48,432 nt of DNA from assembly GCA_028726625.1 (NCBI GenBank), contig JAQYPT010000074.1, positions 1-48,432 on the forward strand, in the 5' to 3' direction. The translations under genes and the position numbers were made by a program. This document shows, in pieces, positions 17,266 through 23,990 of this stretch. Below the pieces are notes generated by a model. It saw only the letters and a list, made by a program, of their open reading frames with translations, did not search any database and had not been told where the DNA came from. Each line of letters begins with the position of its first letter. The first letter of the stretch is position 1. The DNA comes from Prevotellaceae bacterium (GTDB lineage Bacteria > Bacteroidota > Bacteroidia > Bacteroidales > Bacteroidaceae).

Positions 17266-18182
17266 ATGAATAAAAAACATGTGTATTCTGTGGCAGCTCA
17301 AATGTTAAAAAGAACGGTCATCGTCGGGGGATGCAAATGTATTTTTGCGGTGATTGCAAGAAGCAATTTCAAGGCGGTCGCCGCATTGACAGTACAACAT
17401 TATGGCAAAGCTATCTGACAGAGAAACGAACCGTCAAAGAACTGTCAGTTATGCATAAATGTTCGGAGAGAACAATACGCAGAAAACTGAAGTTGGTAGC
17501 AGAGAGTTTTAACCCTTCCTTTCCTAAGGAAGCAACTGTCATAATTGATACAACATATTTCTCCAGAACATTTGGTGTAATGTTATTCCAAGATGCAACT
17601 TCGGGAAAGATCCTTTATCGCAAATTTGTTAAGAATGAAACCAACAAGGAGTATCTCTCTGGACTTGAAGATATAAAAGATGGAGGAACAAAGATAGTGG
17701 CGGTAGTCTGTGATGGACACACAGGGCTTTTACAGGCTATAACCTCCTGCCCGGTACAAATGTGCCAGTTTCATCAATTGCAAATCATCAGAAGGCTTCT
17801 GACAAATAACCCTCATTTGCCTGCAAGCATAGAGTTGCTGGCATTGGCAAGGAAGATGTTTACCATTGGAAAGGAGCAGTTCTTAATGGAATTTGGTAAA
17901 TGGTGTGCCCGGTGGGAGGATTTTCTGAATGAAAGAACTACTCTTATTTCAGGCAAGACCACTTATACACACAGACGACTTAGGACTGCCAAGAGGTCTT
18001 TAAAAACACATCTCAAGTGGCTCTTTACATATGAAGAACATACGGAGGTAAACATACCGAATACAACCAATATGTTGGAAGGCTACAACTCACAACTTAA
18101 AAGAGCTTTACTGAACCATAACGGATTAAGCGATACCAACAAAAAGAAGTTTATTGATGGATTTCTGAATATAACAAAGTAG
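17266..18182 (+). CDS. IS256-type transposase (zinc-binding variant), frame interrupted near the start
   Basis: The main frame (17331-18182, 283 residues) has a DDE-type core: VIIDTTYF, AVVCDGHTG, MCQFHQLQIIRR and the C-terminal NTTNMLEGYNSQLKRALLNHNGLS block, fitting the zinc-binding variant of IS256 transposases. The same frame runs upstream to a stop at 17271-17273 and encodes CVFCG, which together with FCGDC completes a four-cysteine zinc ribbon, but it contains no start codon there. The only good ATG (17266, MNKK) is in another frame. The two meet at an A6C run (17272-17278): a -1 slip there would give MNKKTCVFCG and a protein of about 305 residues. Either a one-base loss or slippage is involved. 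Confidence 0.85.
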
Positions 18183-18194
18183 GCAGGAAATTGC

Positions 18195-18216
18195 CAGCCT
18201 ACCATTTGTCCATTAC
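18195..18216. repeat. Internal partial copy of the IS right end
   Basis: CAGCCTACCATTTGTCCATTAC matches the terminal 18235-18256 segment at 20 of 22 positions, offset by exactly 40 nt. It may be an old or alternative right end. Confidence 0.7.
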
Positions 18217-18218
18217 AA

Positions 18219-18259
18219 ACATCTGGAGCTTTTTCAGCCTACCAAATGTCCATTACGCC
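18219..18259. repeat. Right terminal inverted repeat of the IS
   Basis: Ends TTCAGCCTACCAAATGTCCATTACGCC; the reverse complement equals the left end with one additional A. Confidence 0.88.
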
Positions 18260-18310
18260 AGAAAAGAAAGTAAATTGGTCTGAAAGTAGGGCCAGGTAAG
18301 GATTTTCCGC

Positions 18311-18889
18311 TTAGCGTATGGTCAGTAAACCAAATGGACCTGACGTGGAAGCAACATAGCGAGTGAGGAAATTTTTCTCACCTCGAGAACCCTTAATGAT
18401 ATTCCCTCCCGTGTTCATATTGTATTCACGGTGACAATTGTTACACGTTGCAATACCGCTGGATGACAGGGTTAAAGGGTAATTTCTGCGTGGTATCGTG
18501 AGCCAGTCGAAGCAATTGGGACACTGGTTGTCGTAAGCATAGAAGATGGGGGGATAGTCTAAGTTGCCAAAGCCAACGATCACGCCATTGTTATAACCAA
18601 AGGTAAGAGCCGTTCTTTGGTCCCTCGAGTTGAAAATGGACATGCTTTGGCTGCCTCGGTTGTTTTTGAAAGCGAAATAAGTTGCACCGCCTTTCATGGT
18701 TTGTTGTACCAAACAAAACACGCCAGGCGATGTGGCGTTCATCGCACTGGCCAGCGTTGCATCGTTGTGTTCTTGGTTATTGATTGCCACGAAGCACCGA
18801 ACAGAACTGTATTGGTTCTGATTTTCTCCGCACGATGACAGCAACAGGGGCAGGAAAAGAAATAGAAATGTTCCTTTTCTATTCATCAT
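18311..18889 (-). CDS. Lipoprotein with degenerate Rieske-like or zinc-ribbon domain
   Basis: A 192-residue lipoprotein with signal peptide and lipobox LSSC (MMNRKGTFLFLFLPLLLSSC). The C-terminal half contains QCPNCFDWLTIP and, about 25 residues on, CNNCHREYNMNTGG followed by FLTRY. The spacing and the trailing YNxNTGG...Y pattern recall the second half of a Rieske domain, but both ligand histidines are replaced in a CxxC...CxxC arrangement, so zinc rather than 2Fe-2S binding is more likely (inference). ATGs at 18895 and 18886 are alternatives. It follows the SRPBCC gene by about 49 nt in the pyrE transcript direction. Confidence 0.72.
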   Translation of the reverse strand: MMNRKGTFLFLFLPLLLSSCGENQNQYSSVRCFVAINNQEHNDATLASAMNATSPGVFCLVQQTMKGGATYFAFKNNRGSQSMSIFNSRDQRTALTFGYNNGVIVGFGNLDYPPIFYAYDNQCPNCFDWLTIPRRNYPLTLSSSGIATCNNCHREYNMNTGGNIIKGSRGEKNFLTRYVASTSGPFGLLTIR

Positions 18890-18938
18890 AAGCATGCGTT
18901 TCAGACACCTCATCCCGTCTCTTTTCCTGCTTTTAACC

Positions 18939-19352
18939 TTATTCATACTGTATCATTTGCAAGGCATCAGCCACCTTTTCGATACCTTCTTGCAACGGTT
19001 TTTTCACCATGGCCTTGATGAAAGGGTTCACTTCGGCCTTCATCGTCAGCTTCATCTTGCTCGAGTGGTCGGTCACAGGCAATACCTGTATCCATAGATT
19101 GACAGGGATTGGACTCTTTTTCGTCTCGAACTTGATACACTTCGGTTCGTCTCTTTCGATGATATTGAGTTGTACATCACCCATTGGAGAATGGATAGAG
19201 ATGGAATCAGCGTCAAAGGTTAGGTCCTTAATCTTATCTTCCGGTATTTTGTCGCGTACCTTCTCGATGTTTGTAAGGTCACTCAGCATGTTGTAAACAG
19301 ACTGCTGTGAGTAAGGAATTTCGCGTACGGAACTTTCAAATTTGCTTGACAT
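18939..19352 (-). CDS. SRPBCC family (START-like) protein
   Basis: A 137-residue protein of the SRPBCC/polyketide-cyclase fold: an N-terminal strand with FESSVREIPYSQQSVYNMLSD, a central beta sheet (DDLTF-like strands, VQLNIIERDEPKCIKF, MKLTMKAEVNPF) and a long C-terminal helix (MVKKPLQEGIEKVADALQM). Members bind hydrophobic ligands; this group is uncharacterised. It lies 37 nt behind pyrE, so co-transcription is likely. Confidence 0.8.
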   Translation of the reverse strand: MSSKFESSVREIPYSQQSVYNMLSDLTNIEKVRDKIPEDKIKDLTFDADSISIHSPMGDVQLNIIERDEPKCIKFETKKSPIPVNLWIQVLPVTDHSSKMKLTMKAEVNPFIKAMVKKPLQEGIEKVADALQMIQYE

Positions 19353-19389
19353 AATTTTGTAGCATGTATGATTTTTACTAAATGAGGAA

Positions 19390-20028
19390 TTACTTTCGCC
19401 AGTTGGATGGGTCCTTTCGCCACTCGTTGAGCAACTCGATGTCGCTTTCTTGGATATATCCCGTGGCCAGTGCCTCAGCCACTACATGATCATAGTCGGT
19501 CAGGGTAACCAGCTTGACGTTGGCATCTGTGAACGCTTGTGCGGCGACAGGGAACCCGTAAGTGTAAGAGGCAACCATGCCAACAACGTCTCCTCCAGCT
19601 TTTCGAATGGCCTCTACCGCCTTCAAAGAGCTGCCTCCAGTAGAGATAAGGTCTTCGATAACCACTACCTTGGCACCCTCTTTCATCTCGCCTTCGATGA
19701 GGTTTTCCAGTCCATGATCCTTTGGTTTGCTTCTTACATATATCAAAGGCATGTTCAAGACATCAGCGATGAGGGCGGCTTGTGGGATGCCTGCCGTCGC
19801 CACACCTGCGATGACGTCTGCCTCGGGGAAGTGTTTCAAGATGGCATGCACCATCCCTACCTTCACAAAGGTGCGTATGTAGGGGTAAGAAAGCGTTTTT
19901 CTGTTGTCGCAATAAAAAGGCGATTTCCAGCCTGAAGCCCATGTGAAAGGCTCGTTGGGCTGTAGCTTGATGGCTTTGATGCGCAATAATTTGGATGCAA
20001 AATCTCTTTTTAATGTGTTATTTTCCAT
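19390..20028 (-). CDS. pyrE: Orotate phosphoribosyltransferase
   Basis: Transfers the phosphoribosyl group of PRPP to orotate to make OMP in pyrimidine synthesis. The 212-residue protein has the substrate loop region FTWASGWKSPFYCDNRK, the flexible loop YVRSKPKDHG and the PRPP-binding motif VVVIEDLISTGGSS (about residues 115-128). A full promoter lies 26-56 nt upstream. First gene of a minus-strand group with the SRPBCC and lipoprotein genes. Confidence 0.96.
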   Translation of the reverse strand: MENNTLKRDFASKLLRIKAIKLQPNEPFTWASGWKSPFYCDNRKTLSYPYIRTFVKVGMVHAILKHFPEADVIAGVATAGIPQAALIADVLNMPLIYVRSKPKDHGLENLIEGEMKEGAKVVVIEDLISTGGSSLKAVEAIRKAGGDVVGMVASYTYGFPVAAQAFTDANVKLVTLTDYDHVVAEALATGYIQESDIELLNEWRKDPSNWRK

Positions 20029-20053
20029 ATCGTAAGTTGTTGAGTATATATTG

Positions 20054-20084
20054 CAAAGATAGTTGAAATCTCCTATATTTCAAA
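20054..20084 (-). promoter_or_regulatory. Promoter of pyrE
   Basis: Minus strand TTTG (20084-20081), 19-nt spacer, TATCTTTG (20061-20054). The expected start near 20047 gives a leader of about 19 nt. Confidence 0.75.
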
Positions 20085-20120
20085 GGGATGAGCAGCTTTT
20101 TTGATGCCATTCGTTCAGTT

Positions 20121-20816
20121 CTATCCTTTTGCCCAACCCAAAGAAAGCACGCTGACGTGTACCCTTCCGTCCCGCTGCAGAGCCTTTCCGCAGGCGCAGA
20201 TGGTGGCTCCGGTGGTCACGATGTCATCGATGAGCAGCACATGTTTGCCCACCAACCCCGCGTTTTCGGCCAGTTGAAAGGCGTCTTCTACATTCTCCGT
20301 GCGAGCCAACCGATTCTTATGTGTCTGGCTGTCCTTAAACTTCACACGTTTTAGTACATGCTTCATGATGGGCAACCCGCACACTTGGCTCACCCCTTTT
20401 GCGATTTCAAGGCTTTGGTTGTATCCCCTTTGACGCTCACGGCCCTTCGTCAGCGGGACGGGAATGATGCAATCGATGCCCTGGAAGAATCCTTTAGTCT
20501 GAAACTCCTCAGCGGTCAGGCATCCTAATTGTTCGCCTATCTCCGGATGATCGCCATATTTCAGGGCGTAAATCATGTGACTTGCCTCCGATCGAGCCTG
20601 ATAAAAGAACAGTGCGGCCGCCCGTTCAATGGGGATGCGAGCCCAGAACAGTTGGGCCATCTCGTTGTCGTAGGCATCGTCTTCGTAGTGAGTGCGAGGC
20701 AAATGTAGGTTGCAAGAGGCGCACAACACCTGTTCGCCTTCGGTCAATCTCCGCCTGCATTCCACACAGGTGCGGGGAGATATCAGGTCAAGGATTCTGC
20801 TTATAAAACTAATCAT
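20121..20816 (-). CDS. comF: ComF family phosphoribosyltransferase-like protein
   Basis: A 231-residue ComF homologue: N-terminal zinc ribbon (CVECRRRLTEGEQVLCASC), double-zinc-ribbon linker, IIPVPLTKGRERQRGYNQS (ComF core) and the PRPP-like loop HVLLIDDIVTTGATI near the C-terminus. ComF acts in DNA uptake in naturally competent bacteria and is widespread otherwise. The frame is open to 20885, but the ATG at 20816 gives the family-typical N-terminus MISFISRILDLISPRTC and overlaps the recX stop by 8 nt, suggesting coupled translation. Confidence 0.9.
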   Translation of the reverse strand: MISFISRILDLISPRTCVECRRRLTEGEQVLCASCNLHLPRTHYEDDAYDNEMAQLFWARIPIERAAALFFYQARSEASHMIYALKYGDHPEIGEQLGCLTAEEFQTKGFFQGIDCIIPVPLTKGRERQRGYNQSLEIAKGVSQVCGLPIMKHVLKRVKFKDSQTHKNRLARTENVEDAFQLAENAGLVGKHVLLIDDIVTTGATICACGKALQRDGRVHVSVLSLGWAKG

Positions 20817-21312
20817 CCATCCAATCGTCGGCTTGGTCGATACATTGTTTAATCTGTTCAATGTCAAATCCCCTACCCATGGCAAAGCGGATGAGCTTCA
20901 TGCTGCGCTCATAGTCATTGCGCCCCGTAACAGATTTCCACTTACGTTGGATGAGTGGCCGCAGGATGGCGATGTAGTCTTCGTCCGGAACCTCATCGAG
21001 AACCCTGTTTGACACATCCTTCGACACCCCTTTATGATACAAGGCCTGCTCTATCTTGCGGCGTCCCCACTGGTTGTAAGTCATCTTGTCGTTGACAAAA
21101 GCCCGAGTGTAGCGTTCGTCATCAACGTATTTCCCAGCAATCAGACGGTCCATGATGCGCTCTTGAACCCCACTGTCTAAGCCCCAAAGGTTCATCTTCC
21201 GAACCATCTCTCCGCTGCAGTGTTCCGCCTTGGCACAAAGGGCAGACAGCTTGTTCCATGCCTCTTTTTCGGTTATTTCTTTCTTTTCGTTCATCATCGG
21301 CAATGTTTTCAT
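20809..21312 (-). CDS. recX: Regulatory protein RecX
   Basis: RecX binds RecA filaments and limits recombinase activity. The 167-residue protein has the helical-repeat pattern of the family (EKEAWNKLSALCAKAEHCSG, YVDDERYTRAFVNDKM, WGRRKIEQALYHKGV, RKWKSVTGRNDYERSMKLIRFAMGRGF). The ATG at 21312 forms an ATGA overlap with the prmC stop, the best-supported start; ATGs at 21297 and 21294 are alternatives. recA is not in the window. Confidence 0.9.
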   Translation of the reverse strand: MKTLPMMNEKKEITEKEAWNKLSALCAKAEHCSGEMVRKMNLWGLDSGVQERIMDRLIAGKYVDDERYTRAFVNDKMTYNQWGRRKIEQALYHKGVSKDVSNRVLDEVPDEDYIAILRPLIQRKWKSVTGRNDYERSMKLIRFAMGRGFDIEQIKQCIDQADDWMDD

Positions 21313-22172
21313 GATTTTTCGGTTTGACAAGGGCGGATCGCTCTGGCCATTCTGTCCTTGTCAAAAGCATCTTTTCGGATTTCAATATCGATGAAACCTA
21401 TGTTTTTGAGCATTTCTTCGAGTTGGTTTCTGTATAGTGGATTGATTTCAACATACAGCTTTCCACCGGGTTTGAGTGCTTCGATGGCATAGTTGGCAAT
21501 GGCTTTGTAGAACAGCAGTGGGTCATTTTGGGGAACAAACAAAGCCGTAGATGGCTCGTATTTCAACACATTTTTCGCCATTTCCGCTGCTTCCGAAGGA
21601 CAGATGTAAGGTGGGTTGGATGCAATAATGTCCCATTTCATCGAGTCTTTTGGCGCCGCTAAGGCATCCTGAAGCGCAAAACAAACAGGTGCTTCCCATG
21701 CCTTTGCATTTTCGCTCGCTATGCGCAATGCATCCTGAGAGATGTCCCACGCCGACACAACCGCACCTGGAATGTCCAAACTGAGCGTCACTGCGAGGCA
21801 TCCCGAGCCTGTTCCGATGTCCAGAATCGTGATGGGATTCCCGTTAGCCGCTGTTTGTTCGCTGACAATCCACGCGCAAAGTTCCTCCGTTTCGGGTCGT
21901 GGAATCAGTACACCTGGTGCCACTTTGAACCTGCGACCGGCAAACTCAGCTTCACCTAATACATATTGTACGGGTTCTGCTTGCAGCAACCGTTGCATGA
22001 TTTTCTCCAAAGAACGACCTTCTTCTGCCGATAAATCGTTAACTTTGCCACACAGAATATCGGTGAGTGTCAATCCATAACGCACCTCCAATACCGTTCT
22101 GACCACTGCTTTTGCTTCGGTTTCATCGTATAGAGGGGTGAGTTGTTTCCAAAGTTCCCGATAATTTTTCAT
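21309..22172 (-). CDS. prmC: Peptide chain release factor N5-glutamine methyltransferase
   Basis: PrmC (HemK) methylates the glutamine of the GGQ motif in release factors RF1 and RF2. The 287-residue protein has an N-terminal helical domain, VLIPRPETEELC, the SAM-binding motif ILDIGTGSGCLA and the catalytic NPPY motif. The frame is open far upstream to 22658 through the divergent ribD gene, but only the part from ATG 22172 matches the family. A -7 element ends 5 nt upstream of this ATG. It is first in prmC-recX-comF. Confidence 0.95.
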   Translation of the reverse strand: MKNYRELWKQLTPLYDETEAKAVVRTVLEVRYGLTLTDILCGKVNDLSAEEGRSLEKIMQRLLQAEPVQYVLGEAEFAGRRFKVAPGVLIPRPETEELCAWIVSEQTAANGNPITILDIGTGSGCLAVTLSLDIPGAVVSAWDISQDALRIASENAKAWEAPVCFALQDALAAPKDSMKWDIIASNPPYICPSEAAEMAKNVLKYEPSTALFVPQNDPLLFYKAIANYAIEALKPGGKLYVEINPLYRNQLEEMLKNIGFIDIEIRKDAFDKDRMARAIRPCQTEKS

Positions 22173-22177
22173 GGCAA

Positions 22178-22185
22178 CAAATATA
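22178..22185 (-). promoter_or_regulatory. -7 element immediately before prmC
   Basis: TATATTTG on the minus strand, 5 nt from the prmC ATG. No TTTG -33 at the usual distance. If used, the prmC transcript would be leaderless. Confidence 0.35.
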
Positions 22186-22202
22186 CTAAAAAAAATAAGA
22201 AC

Positions 22203-23147
22203 ATGAACCAAGAAGAGCTTGATAAAATGTACATGCGGCGCTGCCTTCAGCTGGCCAAGCAAGGCAGGGCTTTGGCCAAACCCAATCCCATGGTGGGTGC
22301 AGTGATTGTTTATCAAGGAAGAATATTGGGTGAAGGTTATCATGTGCGGTGTGGACAGGCCCATGCAGAGGTCAACGCCTTCGCATCTGTCCGTCCTGCG
22401 GACGAGCCTTTGCTGACGCAAAGCACGCTCTATGTCAGTTTGGAACCTTGTTGTCACACGGGCAAGACCCCTCCCTGCGCCGATTTGATTATCAGGAAAC
22501 AGGTGAAACGCGTGGTGTGTGGCTGCATTGACCCATTTGCCCAAGTGCACGGACGCGGCGTGCAGAAGCTTCGTGACGCGGGCATTGACGTGACGGTTGG
22601 CGTGTTGGGCGACGAGTGCCGTGCGCTGAATCGGCAGTTCAACGTGTACAATACCCATGAACGACCTTATATTCTACTGAAATGGGCCCAAACCATCAAT
22701 GGTTTTTTGGATGCCGACGGCAAGGCTTTGGCATTGTCCACACCATTCACCCAGATGCTGGTGCATCGGTTGCGGGCGCAGTACGACGCCATTCTTGTTG
22801 GTCGCGTGACGGATGAACGCGAGCATCCGCGCCTCACGGTGCGTGAATGGTCGGGCCCCGATCCCTTGCGCTTGGTGCTGCACGGCGGCATCACGCTCCC
22901 TCGGTTGTTGGCAGATTTGCATCAACAGCATGTGCAATCGTTGATGGTAGAGGGTGGAGCCAAGACGTTGCAGAGCTTCATCGATGCAGGTTTGTGGGAC
23001 GAAATACGCGTGGAGACCAGTGGTTTGTTGGTCTCGGAGGGTACGAAAGCGCCCGTTTTACCAGCTGGACTGACTTTGCTTCAACGTGAGGTGTATGATG
23101 GTAATGTGGTGGATACGTTCGGTCGAAGGGAAACCTTGGACATCTGA
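22203..23147 (+). CDS. ribD: Bifunctional riboflavin deaminase/reductase RibD, short reductase domain
   Basis: RibD deaminates and reduces the pyrimidine intermediate in riboflavin synthesis. The 314-residue protein has the zinc deaminase domain at residues 1-145 (KPNPMVGAVIV, QAHAEVNAF, SLEPCCHTGKTPPC) and a reductase domain from about 150 (YILLKWAQTINGFLDADG, FMVEGG-type VEGGAKTLQSF). The reductase part lacks roughly 30 residues between DPLRLVLHGG and LLADLHQQHV compared with the usual 350-370-residue RibD. The ATG at 22203 gives the canonical N-terminus; the divergent prmC start is 30 nt away. Confidence 0.92.
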   Translation: MNQEELDKMYMRRCLQLAKQGRALAKPNPMVGAVIVYQGRILGEGYHVRCGQAHAEVNAFASVRPADEPLLTQSTLYVSLEPCCHTGKTPPCADLIIRKQVKRVVCGCIDPFAQVHGRGVQKLRDAGIDVTVGVLGDECRALNRQFNVYNTHERPYILLKWAQTINGFLDADGKALALSTPFTQMLVHRLRAQYDAILVGRVTDEREHPRLTVREWSGPDPLRLVLHGGITLPRLLADLHQQHVQSLMVEGGAKTLQSFIDAGLWDEIRVETSGLLVSEGTKAPVLPAGLTLLQREVYDGNVVDTFGRRETLDI

Positions 23148-23232
23148 ACATCATGGTCGTCAAAGTCTGTCCCATTGGGTTGAAATCGCCTGGATATCTC
23201 ATTGAAAAATAAAGATTTATGTATATAAAAAC

Positions 23233-23269
23233 AAACTCATTGAGATTGAGTGCCAATCTCAATGAGTTT
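23233..23269. repeat. Perfect 16-bp hairpin within array B
   Basis: AAACTCATTGAGATTG (23233-23248) pairs perfectly with CAATCTCAATGAGTTT (23254-23269) around a 5-nt loop. It is formed by repeat units 1 and 2 being inverted copies of one another. No T-run follows on either strand. Confidence 0.75.
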
Positions 23270-23325
23270 GCATGCCAATTGCATTGACATTGACACCCAA
23301 AGTCAATGCAATTAAATTACTATCA
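23238..23325 (+). repeat. Four-unit 22-nt tandem array (array B)
   Basis: Unit starts at 23238, 23260, 23282 and 23304, exactly 22 nt each, beginning CATTG, CAATG, CATTG, CAATG; the first three have (C)CCAA about 15 nt in. Units alternate in orientation, so 1/2 and 3/4 pair into hairpins. It lies between ribD and the remnant frame. Confidence 0.78.
23277..23313. repeat. Perfect 12-bp hairpin within array B
   Basis: AATTGCATTGAC (23277-23288) pairs with GTCAATGCAATT (23302-23313); 13-nt loop. Formed by units 3 and 4. Confidence 0.72.
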
Positions 23326-23354
23326 GCAAGCACTTGCTTTGCTGTTCAACTTTT

Positions 23355-23516
23355 TTACTTACGTTTCTTCACCTTCTTTACGCCCTCCACGGTCATCTTA
23401 ACGGGTTTGATGAAGCCGTTTTTATCGAAATACATGCGGTCAATGCAGGTCTCACGATGGTTTCCATCGGTTTCTGTCAACGGACCGCTAACCCGGATAG
23501 CCCCATCCTCCTTCAT
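23355..23516 (-). pseudogene. Probable C-terminal remnant of a GH43-type glycosidase gene
   Basis: A 53-codon frame from ATG 23516 to TAA 23355-23357. The translation includes GNHRETCIDRMYFDKNGFIK followed by PVKMTVEGV and a lysine-rich tail. The R-x-x-C-I-D-R-x-Y-F-x-x-(D)G-x-I-x-P-V pattern is what GH43 arabinosidases/xylosidases show close to their C-terminus (from memory of the family). No catalytic domain exists upstream, where the DUF6483-like gene lies 26 nt away. It is most likely a leftover of a deleted gene; a genuine short gene is less likely. Confidence 0.45.
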
Positions 23517-23542
23517 ACCGCATGAAGTTGTCGCTTGTCGTT

Positions 23543-23959
23543 TTAGGTTGTTTTGGTTTCGTTTTTGTTGTTGTTAGATAATCTTTGTTGGATGGCATCC
23601 ATCTTCTTGAGGCGGTCTATAGAGTAGATCTTGCTGTAATGATCAAGGAAATCGAACAGCGCAAACGACTTCTCAAGCAACTGGTCGCCTTCAGGTTTCG
23701 ACACCATATCAGCCTCTGCCAGATAGAGTTCGGCCAGCATTTCCATCTTGTAAAATCGCTTTTCCTCATCCTCATGGCCAAGGGCCTCGATGACTTTTTC
23801 CACTGGTTGCAGATGGTAGAAAGTGTAAGGACCAACATATTGGTCGTACAGTTTTTTGAGTTCCTCGTGCCTGTCGGTCACTTCTTTCTTCTCTAACAGT
23901 CGGGCCAGGGCTGCCAGAAATTCGCGGATAAGCCGCATGATGTAGTCGCGTTCTAACAT
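23543..23959 (-). CDS. Small conserved helical protein (DUF6483-like)
   Basis: A 138-residue, largely alpha-helical protein beginning MLERDYIMRLIREFLAALAR, with charged helices (EKKEVTDRHEELKKLYDQYV, EEKRFYKMEMLAELYLAEAD) and an Asn/Lys/Thr tail. The opening motif resembles DUF6483 proteins, which have no known function. It lies 31 nt after the helicase stop, in the same direction, so it may be co-transcribed. Confidence 0.65.
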   Translation of the reverse strand: MLERDYIMRLIREFLAALARLLEKKEVTDRHEELKKLYDQYVGPYTFYHLQPVEKVIEALGHEDEEKRFYKMEMLAELYLAEADMVSKPEGDQLLEKSFALFDFLDHYSKIYSIDRLKKMDAIQQRLSNNNKNETKTT

Positions 23960-23990
23960 ATTATATGGTGTTTAGGGATTTATAGCATGT

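Larger units (their letters stand above)
17191..18259 (+). mobile_element. Insertion sequence, IS256-related, about 1.07 kb
   Basis: The element is bounded by long inverted repeats: 17191-17230 at the left and 18219-18259 at the right, identical over 40 positions apart from one extra A in the right copy. It carries one transposase frame. A second partial copy of the right end lies inside at 18195-18216. No convincing target duplication is seen in the flanks (left GAAAATAAT, right AGAAAAGAA). It landed 1 nt after the fbp stop codon. Confidence 0.88.
23148..23354. other. Gap holding a 22-nt repeat array and two hairpins
   Basis: From the ribD stop to the remnant frame. The first 80 nt show nothing recognisable; 23233-23325 holds the repeat array and paired hairpins described separately. 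No T-tract terminator was found. Confidence 0.6.

Noticed and set aside
22186..22202. FMN riboswitch upstream of ribD
   Set aside because: Only 30 nt separate the divergent prmC and ribD starts, far too short for an FMN element; none is seen before ribF either, which is inside an operon.
21309..22658. 449-residue frame for prmC
   Set aside because: The first 162 residues lie antisense to ribD and match nothing in PrmC; the family-like sequence starts at ATG 22172.
23238..23325. Regularly spaced repeats considered as a CRISPR array
   Set aside because: Units are degenerate, abut directly at 22 nt and have no constant repeat with unique spacers; no cas genes are present in the window.
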